Assembly (NCBI GenBank): GCA_033439765.1
Contig: JAULSN010000010.1
Coordinates: 62,001-126,000, forward strand
DNA length: 64,000 bases
DNA from: Lasiosphaeria ovina
Taxonomy: Eukaryota > Ascomycota > Sordariomycetes > Sordariales > Lasiosphaeriaceae
Direction: 5' to 3'
The position numbers and the translations under genes were made by a program. Every line of letters starts with the position of its first letter. Within the stretch, counting starts at the first letter, position 1. Positions 31,804-42,579 of this stretch are shown in pieces. A model generated the notes under the pieces. It had not been told where the DNA came from. It searched no databases and saw only the letters and a program-made list of their open reading frames with translations.

Positions 31804-33895
31804 ATGGGTATGTTCATGATTCATCCTGCCCCCCTTCCCCTGTTGGCCTTTGTCGGCGGGACAAAACACTGATGTGGCCGCGGTCGGACAGATACTGGCA
31901 CGGCAATTCCCACGCTCCGGGCGTCGATCGGCGAGGTGCGCCAGTCGTCCGAGGGCAAGTCGCTGCCGGCGTACAAGAACGAAGCTGTCACGGGCGCCCC
32001 TGATGATGATGTCCACGAGACGTACCACGGACTCGTCATCCCGACCGAGGAGGAGAGGTCGACCCTGCGCCGCGTTGCAGGCAAGATGCCCAGCACCTGC
32101 TACTACCTCTGTGCTGTAGAGTTTGCCGAGCGCGCCTCGTACTACGGCTGCAACCAGGTCTACAAGAACTTCATCCGCGCTAAGCTGCCGGCGGATGGAA
32201 ACGGCGCGGGAGCCACGGCCCCGGGCTCCAAGTCCACAGCCGGCGCCTTGGGCAAGGGCACCGTCACGGCCACGGCAATGACGGAGGCCTTCAAGTTCCT
32301 CGCATACGCCCTGCCCGTCTACTTTGGCTGGCTCGCCGACACCAAGTACGGCCGCTTCAAGATGATCTGCTGGGGTGTGGCCGTCTGCGGCGTTGCCCAC
32401 ATCATCATGATCATCTCGGCACTCCCGCCAGTCCTGCAGTCGGGCAATGCCATTGGGCCCTTTGCTCTCTCCCTGTACATGCTGTCTATTGGTGCAGGTA
32501 TGTATCTGACATGGGTCGACTTTACTCTCTAATCCAGAAAACACCGCTGATACCTTCTCGACAGCCCAGTTCAAGCCAAACATCTCCCCTACCATCATGG
32601 ACCAGAGCCCCCACAAGGTTGCCCATGTGATCACGGAAAACGGCGAAAAGGTTATCGTTGACCCGGAGGAGTCGCTTACCAGCGTCATGCTGTGGTTTTA
32701 CCTCCTGATCAACATTGGCGCCTGCTTCGGTATCCCCACCACCTATCTCGCCAAGATTGTGGGATACTGGGCAGCCTACCTCATCCCCACGATCCTGTAT
32801 CTCATGCTTCCCCCTCTTCTCTGGTATCTAAACCCCCGTCTCGTCAAGCAACCACCTGGCGGCTCGGATCTGGGCAACGTGTTCAAGGTCCTTGGCGATT
32901 GTCTCCGCCACGGCGGTATCAAATCGTTCGGCCGGAAGGGCTTCTGGGAACATGGTAAGCCTAGTGTGCGTGCTGCTGCAGGCAGCACCAAGGCCTATCA
33001 CTACGACGACCAGTTCGTGGAGGACGTGCGGCGAACGTTCCAAGCCTGTGGCATCTTTATCTTCCAGCCCATCTTCCAGATCAACGACGGCGGTCTCGGT
33101 GCCGCCGCCAACGCCTTGACTGCGTCGATGGAAACGAACGGGCTCCCCAACGATCTCCTCGACAACCTCAACTCTGTCAGCATTGTCATCAGTAAGTCAT
33201 CAAACGCGTATCGCTTTGAAACAAACTCACAGGACATGAAATCTGACACGCGGACAGTGGTCCCTTTCATGAACCACGTTGTTTACCCCCTCCTTCTGCG
33301 CTTTGGAATCAAGTGGGGCGCCATCTCTCGCATGACCTTTGGGTTCGCCGTCTGCACCATCGGCTCGATCGGGTTCTCGGTCCTCCAGTACTACGTCTAC
33401 CAGACGTCTCCCTGCGGGTACAACGCAACCACGTGCGATGGCCGGCTCCCGGAGGGCGTCAACCCGCTATCGACGGTATCGTACAGTCTGTACTCGATCC
33501 CTATCATCATCACGGCCATCTCAGAGATCTTTATCAACGTGACAGCCTACGGCATCGCGTACTCGCGCTCGCCCAAGAACATGAAGGGCCTCGTCGCGTC
33601 CATCAACCTGTTCATGGTGGCCATCTCGGCCGCCATCGGCCTCGCCACCGCCCCCGCTATCCAGGACCCGTATCTTGTTTGGGCTTTTGCCGGCCCTACC
33701 ATTGTTGGAGCCGTGCTCACAGTCGTTTTTTGGTTCACGTTCCGCCACCTCGACAAGGAGGAGTTTGTCATCAACACAGACTTCCAGGACATGAAGCGCG
33801 ACTCGGACGACAGCGACGCCGAGAACAACCAGGCAAGGGAAAACAAGCTCTTGAGTGACCCAGTGGATGAGAAGATTGCCGTCAAGTCGGACTGA
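31804..33895 (+). CDS. PTR2: PTR2-type proton-coupled oligopeptide transporter
   Basis: Four exons (31804-31807, 31892-32497, 32565-33191, 33258-33895) give 624 residues. The first exon is just ATG plus one base, joined to AT ACT GGC. Family marks are YYLCAVEFAERASYYG (the ExxER signature of POT transporters), a signature segment KPNISPTIMDQ, then LWFYLLINIGACFGIP, QPIFQINDGG and AYGIAYSRSPKNMKGL. About twelve hydrophobic segments can be counted. Proteins of this family import di- and tripeptides with protons across the plasma membrane, usually under nitrogen control. The C-terminal tail is acidic and hydrophilic. All introns have normal borders. The gene is intact, and its length is normal for fungal PTR2. 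Confidence 0.95.
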
Positions 33896-34524
33896 TGTTA
33901 GGTCGAGACATTTAAGCGTGGGAAAGTGCAGATGATATTGCCGCCTGGTCGTCTGATTAGTGTTTGACGTTCTTTTGGGTGGGACTGGCGTTGTGTGATT
34001 TGTTGAAGCTAGGAGTCTGGGGATAGTAATGCCTGCGATGTCCTTGTGTCTAAATAGGCGCAGATTGTGTCTCAGTGCCTATAGTCCTTGTCTGTTCAAC
34101 GTTGTTACGGTTCTCAACTCTCGTCACAAGCCGTGAACCCTACGCAGTAGGCATCGGCGTGAGACTCTCAAATATATCGCCATGTGATATTGATAAACCT
34201 TTTGGCTCTCAAACTTTGCCTGTCCCGACGGCACTGGCCATATGCTGTGAAATCTCGGCATCTTTTTCCCCAGTCGTCACTTATTCTGTCCTTCTCTTTC
34301 GGCTACCTTGTCTGCCGAAGCCATGAGTGGCCGAGCAGAACTCTATGTAATTGGACATGCGCCCAGCAACTCTTCGTCGGTATTGTGTTTTCTCAACCCT
34401 TCCAGACAAAAGAGCAAAGAGACAACCCCCCCAGCCCGCCTGGCAACACTCGCTGCTCTCGTTCTACTCGTATATATGGGCTCCAGCTGCCCCTTTTTTC
34501 ATATGGAAAACAACGCTTCTTAAG
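33896..34524. other. Spacer between the peptide transporter and the small pseudogene
   Basis: It contains the 3' flank of the transporter. No gene is supported. Confidence 0.5.
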
Positions 34525-35045
34525 CTACCCATACGTCCCTCTAATGTGGTCGCATTTTCCTGTGGTAGGGTGGGATATGCCTCCAGAACCAGGGCTTTCG
34601 TGGTGATGCTCGCCTGGGCTGTCCATATGCTTTTTGCTATTTGCCGGTGTTGGTCTTTCTCGGTCGAGGAACTCGACAGGGGACTCGAGAACCTGGACTG
34701 GAAACAAGGGTGCTTCGTCTGTCCCCGCCTCAGCCGAAGCCGGTTGCAGGTTTTCGGCTCTGAGCTTTGCAATCCCAAGAGTTATAACTGGGTCCGGGGT
34801 CAACTGCTCGAGCCGAACAGAAACTCAGTGGACAGGACCCAGGCTCGTATGTCCCCACGAAGGGTAAACATGGTTGTAGTGTGCGGGTTTCGGGATAAGG
34901 GATGTCGTCGAAACTGCAAGCGCTTCAATCGGTTTTGAGGCAATTGCGCCTGTGACCTGTTCTGGACGAGAAAAATTAGCTTGCGTTTCTGTGTCCTGCC
35001 GAATAAAGTACGGCACAGTTTTGCCTTACCAAAGTTTTCAGTCAT
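34525..35045 (-). pseudogene. Small unidentified gene, broken by one indel and one TGA
   Basis: From an ATG at 35045 the minus strand reads MTENFGKAK, then must switch frame by one base in AAGGC to continue PYFIRQDTETQANFSRPEQ, ASKPIEALAVSTTSLIPKPA and YNHVYPSWGHTSLG. A TGA at 34825-34827 follows. The same frame then continues plausibly with VSVRLEQLTPDPVITLG and ends at the stop at 34525. The total would be about 173 residues without signal peptide or membrane segment. Composition is convincing but no family is recognised. Confidence 0.45.
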
Positions 35046-35377
35046 CGGCACTTCTCTAGGCTACTCAACTCAACTTGTGTCCTGTAATCAATTCAGACTA
35101 ATCAGCTCCCGATGGGCTAGGATTCTCTTGAATCTTGGTAGTCTTTCTTTTCTTTTCTTTAAGATCTGACAAGGGACCTACATATTTTCAGTTAGATATC
35201 CAACAGAGGACTGGCTTCTCAGAGCCCCCGTCCAGCCGTCAAAAAACTGGGTGAGCGAACCAAAGACCGTCGAAATTCTCTATCGAGGTAAGGGGTCGTG
35301 GAACCCTGTGTAGAGTGCCCCGGACAGAGCTCGATTCCTCAGTTGTCAGAACACTCCCACAGGCAAAACAAATGGTT

Positions 35378-37171
35378 TCAACCCCTTTTCCTTCTCCAAA
35401 ACCGCCCCTTACTCGGCCCATCATCCACCTTAGGAGACCTGAACGGCGAAACGCCGTCGGAATCCGACTCTGGCGGGTCCACGTCCACCTTGACAAAATA
35501 CGAGCCCGTCTGGGAATCCTCGGTCACACTTGTCGATATTACGTAGTCTAAATCGAATCGAGAATCAGTATGGGTGACCGCAATTCTGCGTTCCTCTGAG
35601 TAACCCTCGTATATCGAGAACCTTAGTACTTCGCCTAGGGTTCCAAAATCGTCGATGTTGGTGAAGGGGTCGATGAATCTTTCCGGGTCCAACTCGCTCG
35701 TGACACGGCGTCGTAGAACGTGTGGCTGGGTGATGCTCACGCGAACCTTGTTTTCAACGCCTCGCTTCGGAATGCGGCAAACCACAATAAAAGAGTCGGT
35801 CTCTTCGGCATCAAGCTCATCGTCTGTAAAATTCCCGGCTTCTGAGTAGTGTGCACTCGTCTTGATAGAGAAGCGCACGAGGCAAACAAATTCGGGAAAG
35901 TTGGCGATGGAAAAGTATCGCCCGTTGGATTCCCAGTACGCGTCTGGGACCGCTCTCAGATTTTGCACCTCGTAGGACAAGGTCCCCGTGTAAACCTGGA
36001 ACCAACTGGGTTGTAATCGTTGTGGCTGTCGTCGGCTTGGGTGGATAAGAACGGCTTTGCCTCGTCAGCGACCGCCCACGCCAGATATATGGGGCGAGCA
36101 GGCTCCGCGGAGCTAAACCCCCACGGTGTGGCCATGTCACTGGCATCGGAACGATAATACGTATCCACAGCACGCTTCAAGTAGATGCCCACAGATGTTG
36201 GCGGCCTGTTCTTCACAGGTCTTTAGCAGTCCAGGTTCATGAGAAACCGCCCCTGGCCAAAGTTGTGCAGCAGCATGCTGATCTTGACTCCCTTGTTTGT
36301 AAGACTGATCTCGTCACGGAACCGGAACTGGCTGTTCAATAGCTCGATATCCCCGCAGTCGGCAAACTCCGATGGGGACTGGGCGAGGATGCCTCGGAAG
36401 CGGTCAACCCCGATCAGTCTCTCCGTGGCCTTCCAGGCAAATATAGACAGGTCGGTCGTCTTGCGCAGGATCTCTTCCTGCAGTCGCTGAAAAGCTTTTG
36501 ATCCCTCGCCGTAGATCATGGACATGCTGACGTCGAAGATTCCCAATAGGCAATAGGCTTCATCCTCTGGTCGTGTCGTATCCCTGTTGGCGGCCCACGA
36601 CATTCGAGCTGCCAGAGGGATAGAAGAAAGGGATATCGATCCGTCTAGTATTCCCTGGGGAATCCGGGTGGCCAGCGTTACCGCCTCCTGGAGTTCGATC
36701 TTGGTGCCGACAGCGTTCTACTCGCCGTCAAAGAATGTCAAGTTCGTTGGGGCGATAAGCTCCTGGAGAGTCCAGCCGCGGGAGAACCACTTGCAGGCGG
36801 CGAATGAAAAAGGGTCGGCGAAGACGTCACTGCCTCCGGGGAGGTCCGAGAGGAAGGCGAAGCAGACTTCGGCCTCTTTGTACCACCGAAACATGGAGTT
36901 GATAGCCTCGGACAGCTCGGCGCTGGAAGACTTGTCGATGCAGCATGTATCGGACCAGACGTAATTGAGGCCCAGCTCGATCGCCTTTTCGCAGCTTGCG
37001 GAAATTGGCAGACCCAGCTTTTGCGGCGGCAGTCGGGGGATCTCTCATGTCGTCGAACGTGACCTCGTCGTCGCCCCAAGTATGGGAGAGGATGGCGTAG
37101 GAGACGGCTGAGGCCCTCGTGTCGGAAAAGGGCTCGAGCTCGAGCGTTATGGCGTTGAGAAGCCTCATCAT
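35378..37171 (-). pseudogene. HET-domain protein, broken
   Basis: The minus strand begins MMRLLNAITLELEPFSD, then AVSYAILSHTWGDDEVTF, the first HET motif. After a frame switch near 37005 it continues ELGLNYVWSDTCCIDKSSSA, AINSMFRWYKEAEVC and WFSRGWTLQELIAP, the second and third HET motifs. A TAG at 36718-36720 falls in FFDGE-NAVG where the family has Trp. RPEDEAYCLLGIFDVSMSMIY follows as in other fungal HET proteins. A TAA at 36223 interrupts again before NRPPTSVGIYL, and another frame switch near 35990 leads into the long C-terminal part (SYEVQNLRAVPDAYWE and on). HET proteins trigger programmed cell death in allorecognition; this copy cannot make a full protein as read. Confidence 0.85.
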
Positions 37172-37949
37172 GAGCGGGAATTGAGAGGACCGATGAGTGC
37201 GCCTGATTAGGAGGATATATCCGTGCTTCGCTTCGTTACGGGGGGCAGAGGGGTGGAAAAGAGAGCAAGTATGAATCCTTGGAGGACGCTCGACGTGCGT
37301 GGTTGAAATTTATGAGGGGGCCAATGGATGTGCAGGGAGCAGCACCAATTGGGCCTAGCCGACAAACACTGCGTGAATGCAGATCCTACCTATATGCATA
37401 AGCAAAATTCATACAGAATGGGCACCGAAGTCGGAACGAAAGCGTCACCGTCCATAGTAGCCACTATTTGAAATCGTACGGTACTATGGCGTTTGCCAGG
37501 GGCCGTCCTATGCCCTACGGATCCGTTCAAACTCGTTGGACGCCCTGTAATAACCTTGGAGGCAGTTATCTTCTTATGCTAGGAAAGACTGGCTTGTTAA
37601 CCAGGCAGCTGGCAAGCTTAATCTAGCCAGCTTTAGGACAGAGCGTCCTGGATCTTGCACTGGGGGCGGTGACCCTTTTTTTCCACGAGCCTTCGTATTT
37701 GATTAGAATGGGACTGAATCATTGGCCCCAGCACCGGAGCTCAACGGACGCACCTCGGTATAGAAACGTTTTAAGGGAGATACTTTGCCATATTTCAGCA
37801 CAACGGTTCGCTACATTCCGTCGTACCCTCTCCACCCTCAGGCTCGGTTTAATGTTTAATGCATAAGAGAACGACAGGGGAAGCATGGCCGCAGTATAGA
37901 ACCAGGAAAGAAACCGATGAAGCAAGCGTCTGCAACACACTGGTTTCGT
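37172..37949. other. Spacer between the two HET genes
   Basis: No gene is supported. It should hold the promoter of the broken HET gene and the 3' flank of the intact one. Confidence 0.5.
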
Positions 37950-40900
37950 TTAGCTAAAGACGTACTCCTGCAAGGGCAGGTCCATCAACTGCCACGACCC
38001 CCTTACCTTGCCCACCACACGGAAAGCTGGGGCCTTTTCAACCACGATGCAGTCTTCAACTGAGGCAATGATTTCCGATCCGCCTCCAACGATACCCGCT
38101 GCCGTTCCAGCATTCAAAGACGGCTGCCCTGCCGACTCGCCCACAGCCTGTGCCTCTCGCACATCCCCGTCACGATCGCCGCGCGACACAGCCCCAAACA
38201 CTACCCCATACCTATCCGCATCCACCGGGACGACGACACGCTCCACGACCCAGCAAGCGCTCATGCTCCGCAGCTCCGGACGCGGCAGCCACTCCCAGTC
38301 GTGGTCGAAGGGAGTAGCAACGGTGCAAGGGCCGTCGACGTCGAACACAGCCACGAGATCACGCGCCCGCCGCGCATCCGTCGCCGCCGTCCACGACCCC
38401 CGCGCCTCGATGTCCTTCAAGTGCGCTAGCATCCCCGCGCTGACGTCGACGTGCTCACCTGCCGCCGTCCGCGTCCCCGTCACCGTCGACGACAACCATG
38501 TGGTTTGGAACTGGAGCGAGAACTGCCGGCCGAGCAGCGTCGAGTGCAGCTCCCCGATGCCGTTGCTTGGTTCGGGGGTGTTTATATCGGCGGGGATCTT
38601 ATACGGGGGCCGCGTGGCCGAGTCGTCGCCGTCGCCGAGTGGGAGAACAGCTGGTGCTGGGACTCGCTGAAGCGTCGGGTTTGCTACCGACGCCGCCGTT
38701 GCCGCCGGAGGCTCCTCTTCGGCCTTCTCTCGGGGGTCCTCCCGGCGCGCTGCCTTCTCGCCCGTTGTCTTCTCACCCGTTCCCTTCTCGTCTCGACGCT
38801 CCTCCCGCAACAACTCGCCCCTCAGCTCAGGCGGCACAAGCAGAAGCGTCCCCCCGTCCAGCGCCTGCCACAGTGGAACACGGTTATATCTGCCGACCCG
38901 GAGCGCGCCGTGCCGCATGATACGGTCGACAAACCACAGCTGGGCGTACTCGCCTCCGCGGCCGCGATCAAGCTGCAGCGTCTTCCACGGCGTGCTGACG
39001 ACGTCGACGTGGGCGAATAGGGCGTCGCCGACCTCGTCCGGTATGTCCAGCCGCTCTTTGTGCGCGAGATCCGCCCGCACCGACTGCCAAAGGCTGTTTG
39101 CCACGCCGCTCGCACGCGGGTCTGTCAGCGAGGCCAGGTGGCGGAGAATATCAAAAAGAATCTCGGCGAGAAGCTCCTGCAGCCCCGGGTCGGCCTCGAC
39201 GCGCCGCGCTTCAAGAACCAGTCTGCAGTCAACTCCCGCGGGGTCGAGACCGCCCCATATCGCTGAGCCTGGGGCTATGCAGCCGGATGCGATGATCTCG
39301 TCCCTTGCCCTCTGCGCCGTGGTCGCCGTTGCAAAGTACTTCGAAGCGGTGGCTCTTCGGAAGCTGAAGGCCTCGGCTGTTTCTCCCTCGAGGCGCTGGA
39401 CGATGGTGCGGAAGCGCTTGAGTCTGTGCCATGTCTCTGCCCACTTCTTCTTCATGGGGGCCAGGGATATCTGGTCTGTGACGGTCCAGATGTACGCAGG
39501 CAGATGCAGCCCTGGCGCGTCCAGGTTGTTGAACACGTGCTTGTGGACGCGGGGCATGGCCAGGCCTCGGCGCTGCACGGAGAAGTGGCTGATGTTCTTG
39601 AAATCCGAGTCGAACGGCGCCAACAGTCCCTGCTCGCTGACGGGGTTTCCACCAGGCAACGAGTACGCCTCGGGCACCAGCAGCGACAAGTCCCCGTTGA
39701 GAAGCGCCAGAGCCAGCAAGCCAACGCGGAGAGACTGGCAGTTCCGGGCAACGGCATCCGTGTTGAGGCGGATCTCGTAGTTGCACATGTTGGCCACGAT
39801 GGCGATGAGATCCTGCCAGTCGCGGCAACCTCGGTCTTTGAGCAGCGTCAAGGCCCCGGCGGCGTCGACCCACCGGCGTTGTCCATAGCTCTGCCCTCCG
39901 AAGATCTCTACTATCTCTCCGTGAGACTCTTGTGGCTGGGGATGGAGCTGTTCTGCAGCGGACACGATGCTCAGGGGGGACGGGGCTCTGCGCGATATCA
40001 GGGGGTGGCTGAGGGCTTGGCGGCGGCGGTGCACGAAGAATCTGGCTGCTCTGACAAGCTGCTGGAAGCTCGTCATGGGTATGCAGACAATTTCGGCCGG
40101 GCGGCTGCTCGCTCGTGAGTCGAGCGAGTGCTTCGGCGGGGGGTCGTGGTATTTGTCGGTGAATCGGTACCGAGCCATGCCACTGATGCTCGAGATACGC
40201 CTCCGGAAAACGAGCACGAGGCGGTCCCCGGCACTCAGAGCCTCTTGGGCAATCCAAGCCCGTGTGTACCACCGGTCGCGTGCCACCGTGTCGAGAAATT
40301 CCAGCACATAGTCAAGGGCCCGGGGGCTGATATTTACTCGCAGCTTGCCCGGAAATTTGTCCATGATACCGTCGAAGGAGATCAGTTCCTGCACTGCGTC
40401 GAGCTGCGCCTGGCTCGTAAACTCTCCGGCGTGGAGAGCGGCGGTGACGAGAGCCCGGTTATAAACAATGTCCATGGCCTGCACGCCGAGCTGTTGGTAG
40501 TCTTTGTCGTGCTGCGGGCTGTCCTCTGCGGGCTGGGGAAGGCATTCTTGGTCAATCCATATCATGCGCAGCCCCCAGTTGTTGGCGAAGTCGACAGCCC
40601 GGTCAAGGACATCGTCGGGTGCGCGGTTGTTCCGTGTTCGACCGTCGAGGTCTCGCACTTGATACGTACCCGCGGCCCTGACGATGTTGCCACACTCGTC
40701 CTTGACTAGCTCCGGCCAGCAGTAGGATACCGCAACGTAGTGTCTGCACACGTCCACAGACATGACGCGGTCAGCCAGGAGCGATGGATGCGCTTTCGCG
40801 GGGCTGAAGAGCCGGAAGGTTCGCGTCTCCTGGTCATGAGGGAACTCTGGAAGACCAGAGCATATCCTGCAATCCGACTTTCCCCCAAGCTCCTCGGGGC

Positions 40901-41114
40901 CTCCATTCCGGTTGACGTCCAGTCCGCCATTGATCTTGTTGCTGCTAAGCTCCCCCTCGCTCTGGCTGTCGGCTTGATCAAAGACCAAGAACTTGATATC
41001 GCGAAAAGCCCATTTTTCGGCCTCATGGCGAGCTACTCGGAACTGCCAGAGACCTCTGACCTGCTCGAGTGTATCAAGCGGCAGAGTTTGGTAGTTACCG
41101 GGTCCGATATCCAT
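37950..41114 (-). CDS. Large HET-domain protein (1054 residues)
   Basis: An intact single-exon ORF from the ATG at 41114. The HET domain spans about residues 125-310, with HYVAVSYCWPELV, LRMIWIDQECLPQ, QAMDIVYNRALVTAAL and RDRWYTRAWIAQEAL. The Asp of WID and the acidic QE pair are kept. A region of about 700 residues without a domain that I know follows, containing a highly charged segment near residue 780 (LREERRDEKGTGEK). The N-terminus has a CRICSGLP segment, a possible metal site. HET proteins act in heterokaryon incompatibility and probably innate immunity. It lies in tandem with the broken HET gene on the same strand, but the two belong to different HET subtypes, so they are not a recent duplication. 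Confidence 0.92.
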   Translation of the reverse strand: MDIGPGNYQTLPLDTLEQVRGLWQFRVARHEAEKWAFRDIKFLVFDQADSQSEGELSSNKINGGLDVNRNGGPEELGGKSDCRICSGLPEFPHDQETRTFRLFSPAKAHPSLLADRVMSVDVCRHYVAVSYCWPELVKDECGNIVRAAGTYQVRDLDGRTRNNRAPDDVLDRAVDFANNWGLRMIWIDQECLPQPAEDSPQHDKDYQQLGVQAMDIVYNRALVTAALHAGEFTSQAQLDAVQELISFDGIMDKFPGKLRVNISPRALDYVLEFLDTVARDRWYTRAWIAQEALSAGDRLVLVFRRRISSISGMARYRFTDKYHDPPPKHSLDSRASSRPAEIVCIPMTSFQQLVRAARFFVHRRRQALSHPLISRRAPSPLSIVSAAEQLHPQPQESHGEIVEIFGGQSYGQRRWVDAAGALTLLKDRGCRDWQDLIAIVANMCNYEIRLNTDAVARNCQSLRVGLLALALLNGDLSLLVPEAYSLPGGNPVSEQGLLAPFDSDFKNISHFSVQRRGLAMPRVHKHVFNNLDAPGLHLPAYIWTVTDQISLAPMKKKWAETWHRLKRFRTIVQRLEGETAEAFSFRRATASKYFATATTAQRARDEIIASGCIAPGSAIWGGLDPAGVDCRLVLEARRVEADPGLQELLAEILFDILRHLASLTDPRASGVANSLWQSVRADLAHKERLDIPDEVGDALFAHVDVVSTPWKTLQLDRGRGGEYAQLWFVDRIMRHGALRVGRYNRVPLWQALDGGTLLLVPPELRGELLREERRDEKGTGEKTTGEKAARREDPREKAEEEPPAATAASVANPTLQRVPAPAVLPLGDGDDSATRPPYKIPADINTPEPSNGIGELHSTLLGRQFSLQFQTTWLSSTVTGTRTAAGEHVDVSAGMLAHLKDIEARGSWTAATDARRARDLVAVFDVDGPCTVATPFDHDWEWLPRPELRSMSACWVVERVVVPVDADRYGVVFGAVSRGDRDGDVREAQAVGESAGQPSLNAGTAAGIVGGGSEIIASVEDCIVVEKAPAFRVVGKVRGSWQLMDLPLQEYVFS

Positions 41115-42579
41115 AATATTTCACGAATAAACGATAGCTGATATCGAAATACAGGCGGTTGGCGGTTTGCCGAAATCGCCGTGAGGGGTCGTGCAAATAT
41201 TGCTTGGCTACCTTTTCCTGGTTGGCTGCCTTTGCCTGCATATGGTTGCCTTTCCTTTGGCCAACCCTTAACCCAACGACGATTCCGAGGATTTCTCCGA
41301 AATAGCACGTACAATTTCCGGTCAAATTCGAAATCTTTATATCCGTATCGCAGGGTCCAATAAGGAATTGGATATGAGCCCATACTTGACAGCACTAATT
41401 ACATACTCCTGATTCCGGTACTTAGGAGGAACTATTTTTTCAAAGGAAGCAAACAGAAAATCTATCATCTTTACCAACTCTGATGACTGCGAAACCTCTT
41501 TTTCGTTGATTACACCATGTGTCCTTTTGAGTTTCTGTTTAGTCATGTTTCTGAGGTCTGTGCCTTACCCCACGAACCTTCCTATACAAACGCGACTTCA
41601 TTGCTTATTCATGCGCTGGTTATGCCATCGCATGTTCCTGGAAACAGACTGCAGGAAAAGGAAGGTCGCTGAAGGGAGCCTTAACCGGTTTCAATGCAAA
41701 ATGGCTAGGTTTGGGGGCTCCCTTCTCTGCTTGTCCCTTTGATAGCTAGGTTCAAATCCATCGCCCAGGTTTCCACTTTATTGCTCCTGATCCTACCTCC
41801 AAAGTTGGGTTGCAACATGTCCCAGGATCCAGGAACAAATCTCAAAGGATCGCTACCCCCGGCTCCCGGCCTCGACCGCCGCACCAGCCCGTCTTTAGCG
41901 TCAATCAGGCGTTCCTTATGGAATCGCCATGTTCATTCACAAATATTCTGCCCCACACGTCTATACAGATCCGGGGAATGCGCTGCGGCTCAGCCAGGTC
42001 CAGGATCGCTATTAGAATCCTAGGCGAACGACGAACTCTGCCATGCCGTTACCAGCTGCCCGGTGCGGTAACCGTGCCCCTAGGCTTGAATCTGACATCC
42101 AGGAACGGATTCTCCAGGTCCTGGCTCCGATCCTCGGGCTGAGTCTGTCATCAGTTATCCCACATCCGCCTCTGCAATCATGATGGCGACACCTTGCAGT
42201 TTTGGGCTTTCATGCCATATGGGGAAGTCTAACCCTGGCAAAGTTACTTGAGGCCACGGCGACTTGGTGATTGGACAGTGTTTACCTAGACACGCAGACA
42301 ACACTAGAATGTGTATAAAACACGGCATCATCTCCAGGTTGTGAATTCCCTTCTATTCTCATCAAGCCACCTTCTCTTCAACGATCAACAATCTTCACCA
42401 GCCTTCTCTCCAGCTTCCAACCTCTAAGCTTGAGTCCTCGGCTCTGCTTTCGACTTTCAACCTTCAACTTTCAGCACTAAACATTCGACCCTCTTGCCTT
42501 TGCTTTTGGCTTTGATATATCTACTCCTCTCGACCAGGGCAATACACTCATCCTGTTTATCGTTATCACTTCGATCACC
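41115..42579. other. Divergent intergenic region
   Basis: Several short frames occur, none with domains. A CT-rich leader and a TATA-like GTATAAAA at about 42313 lie upstream of the secreted-protein gene and fit its promoter. Confidence 0.5.

Noticed and set aside
34351..34938. A 195-residue plus-strand frame
   Set aside because: The minus strand over the same stretch reads much more like protein; this frame has no domain.
39229..40272. A 347-residue minus-strand frame in the intact HET gene
   Set aside because: An out-of-frame shadow of the 1054-residue ORF.
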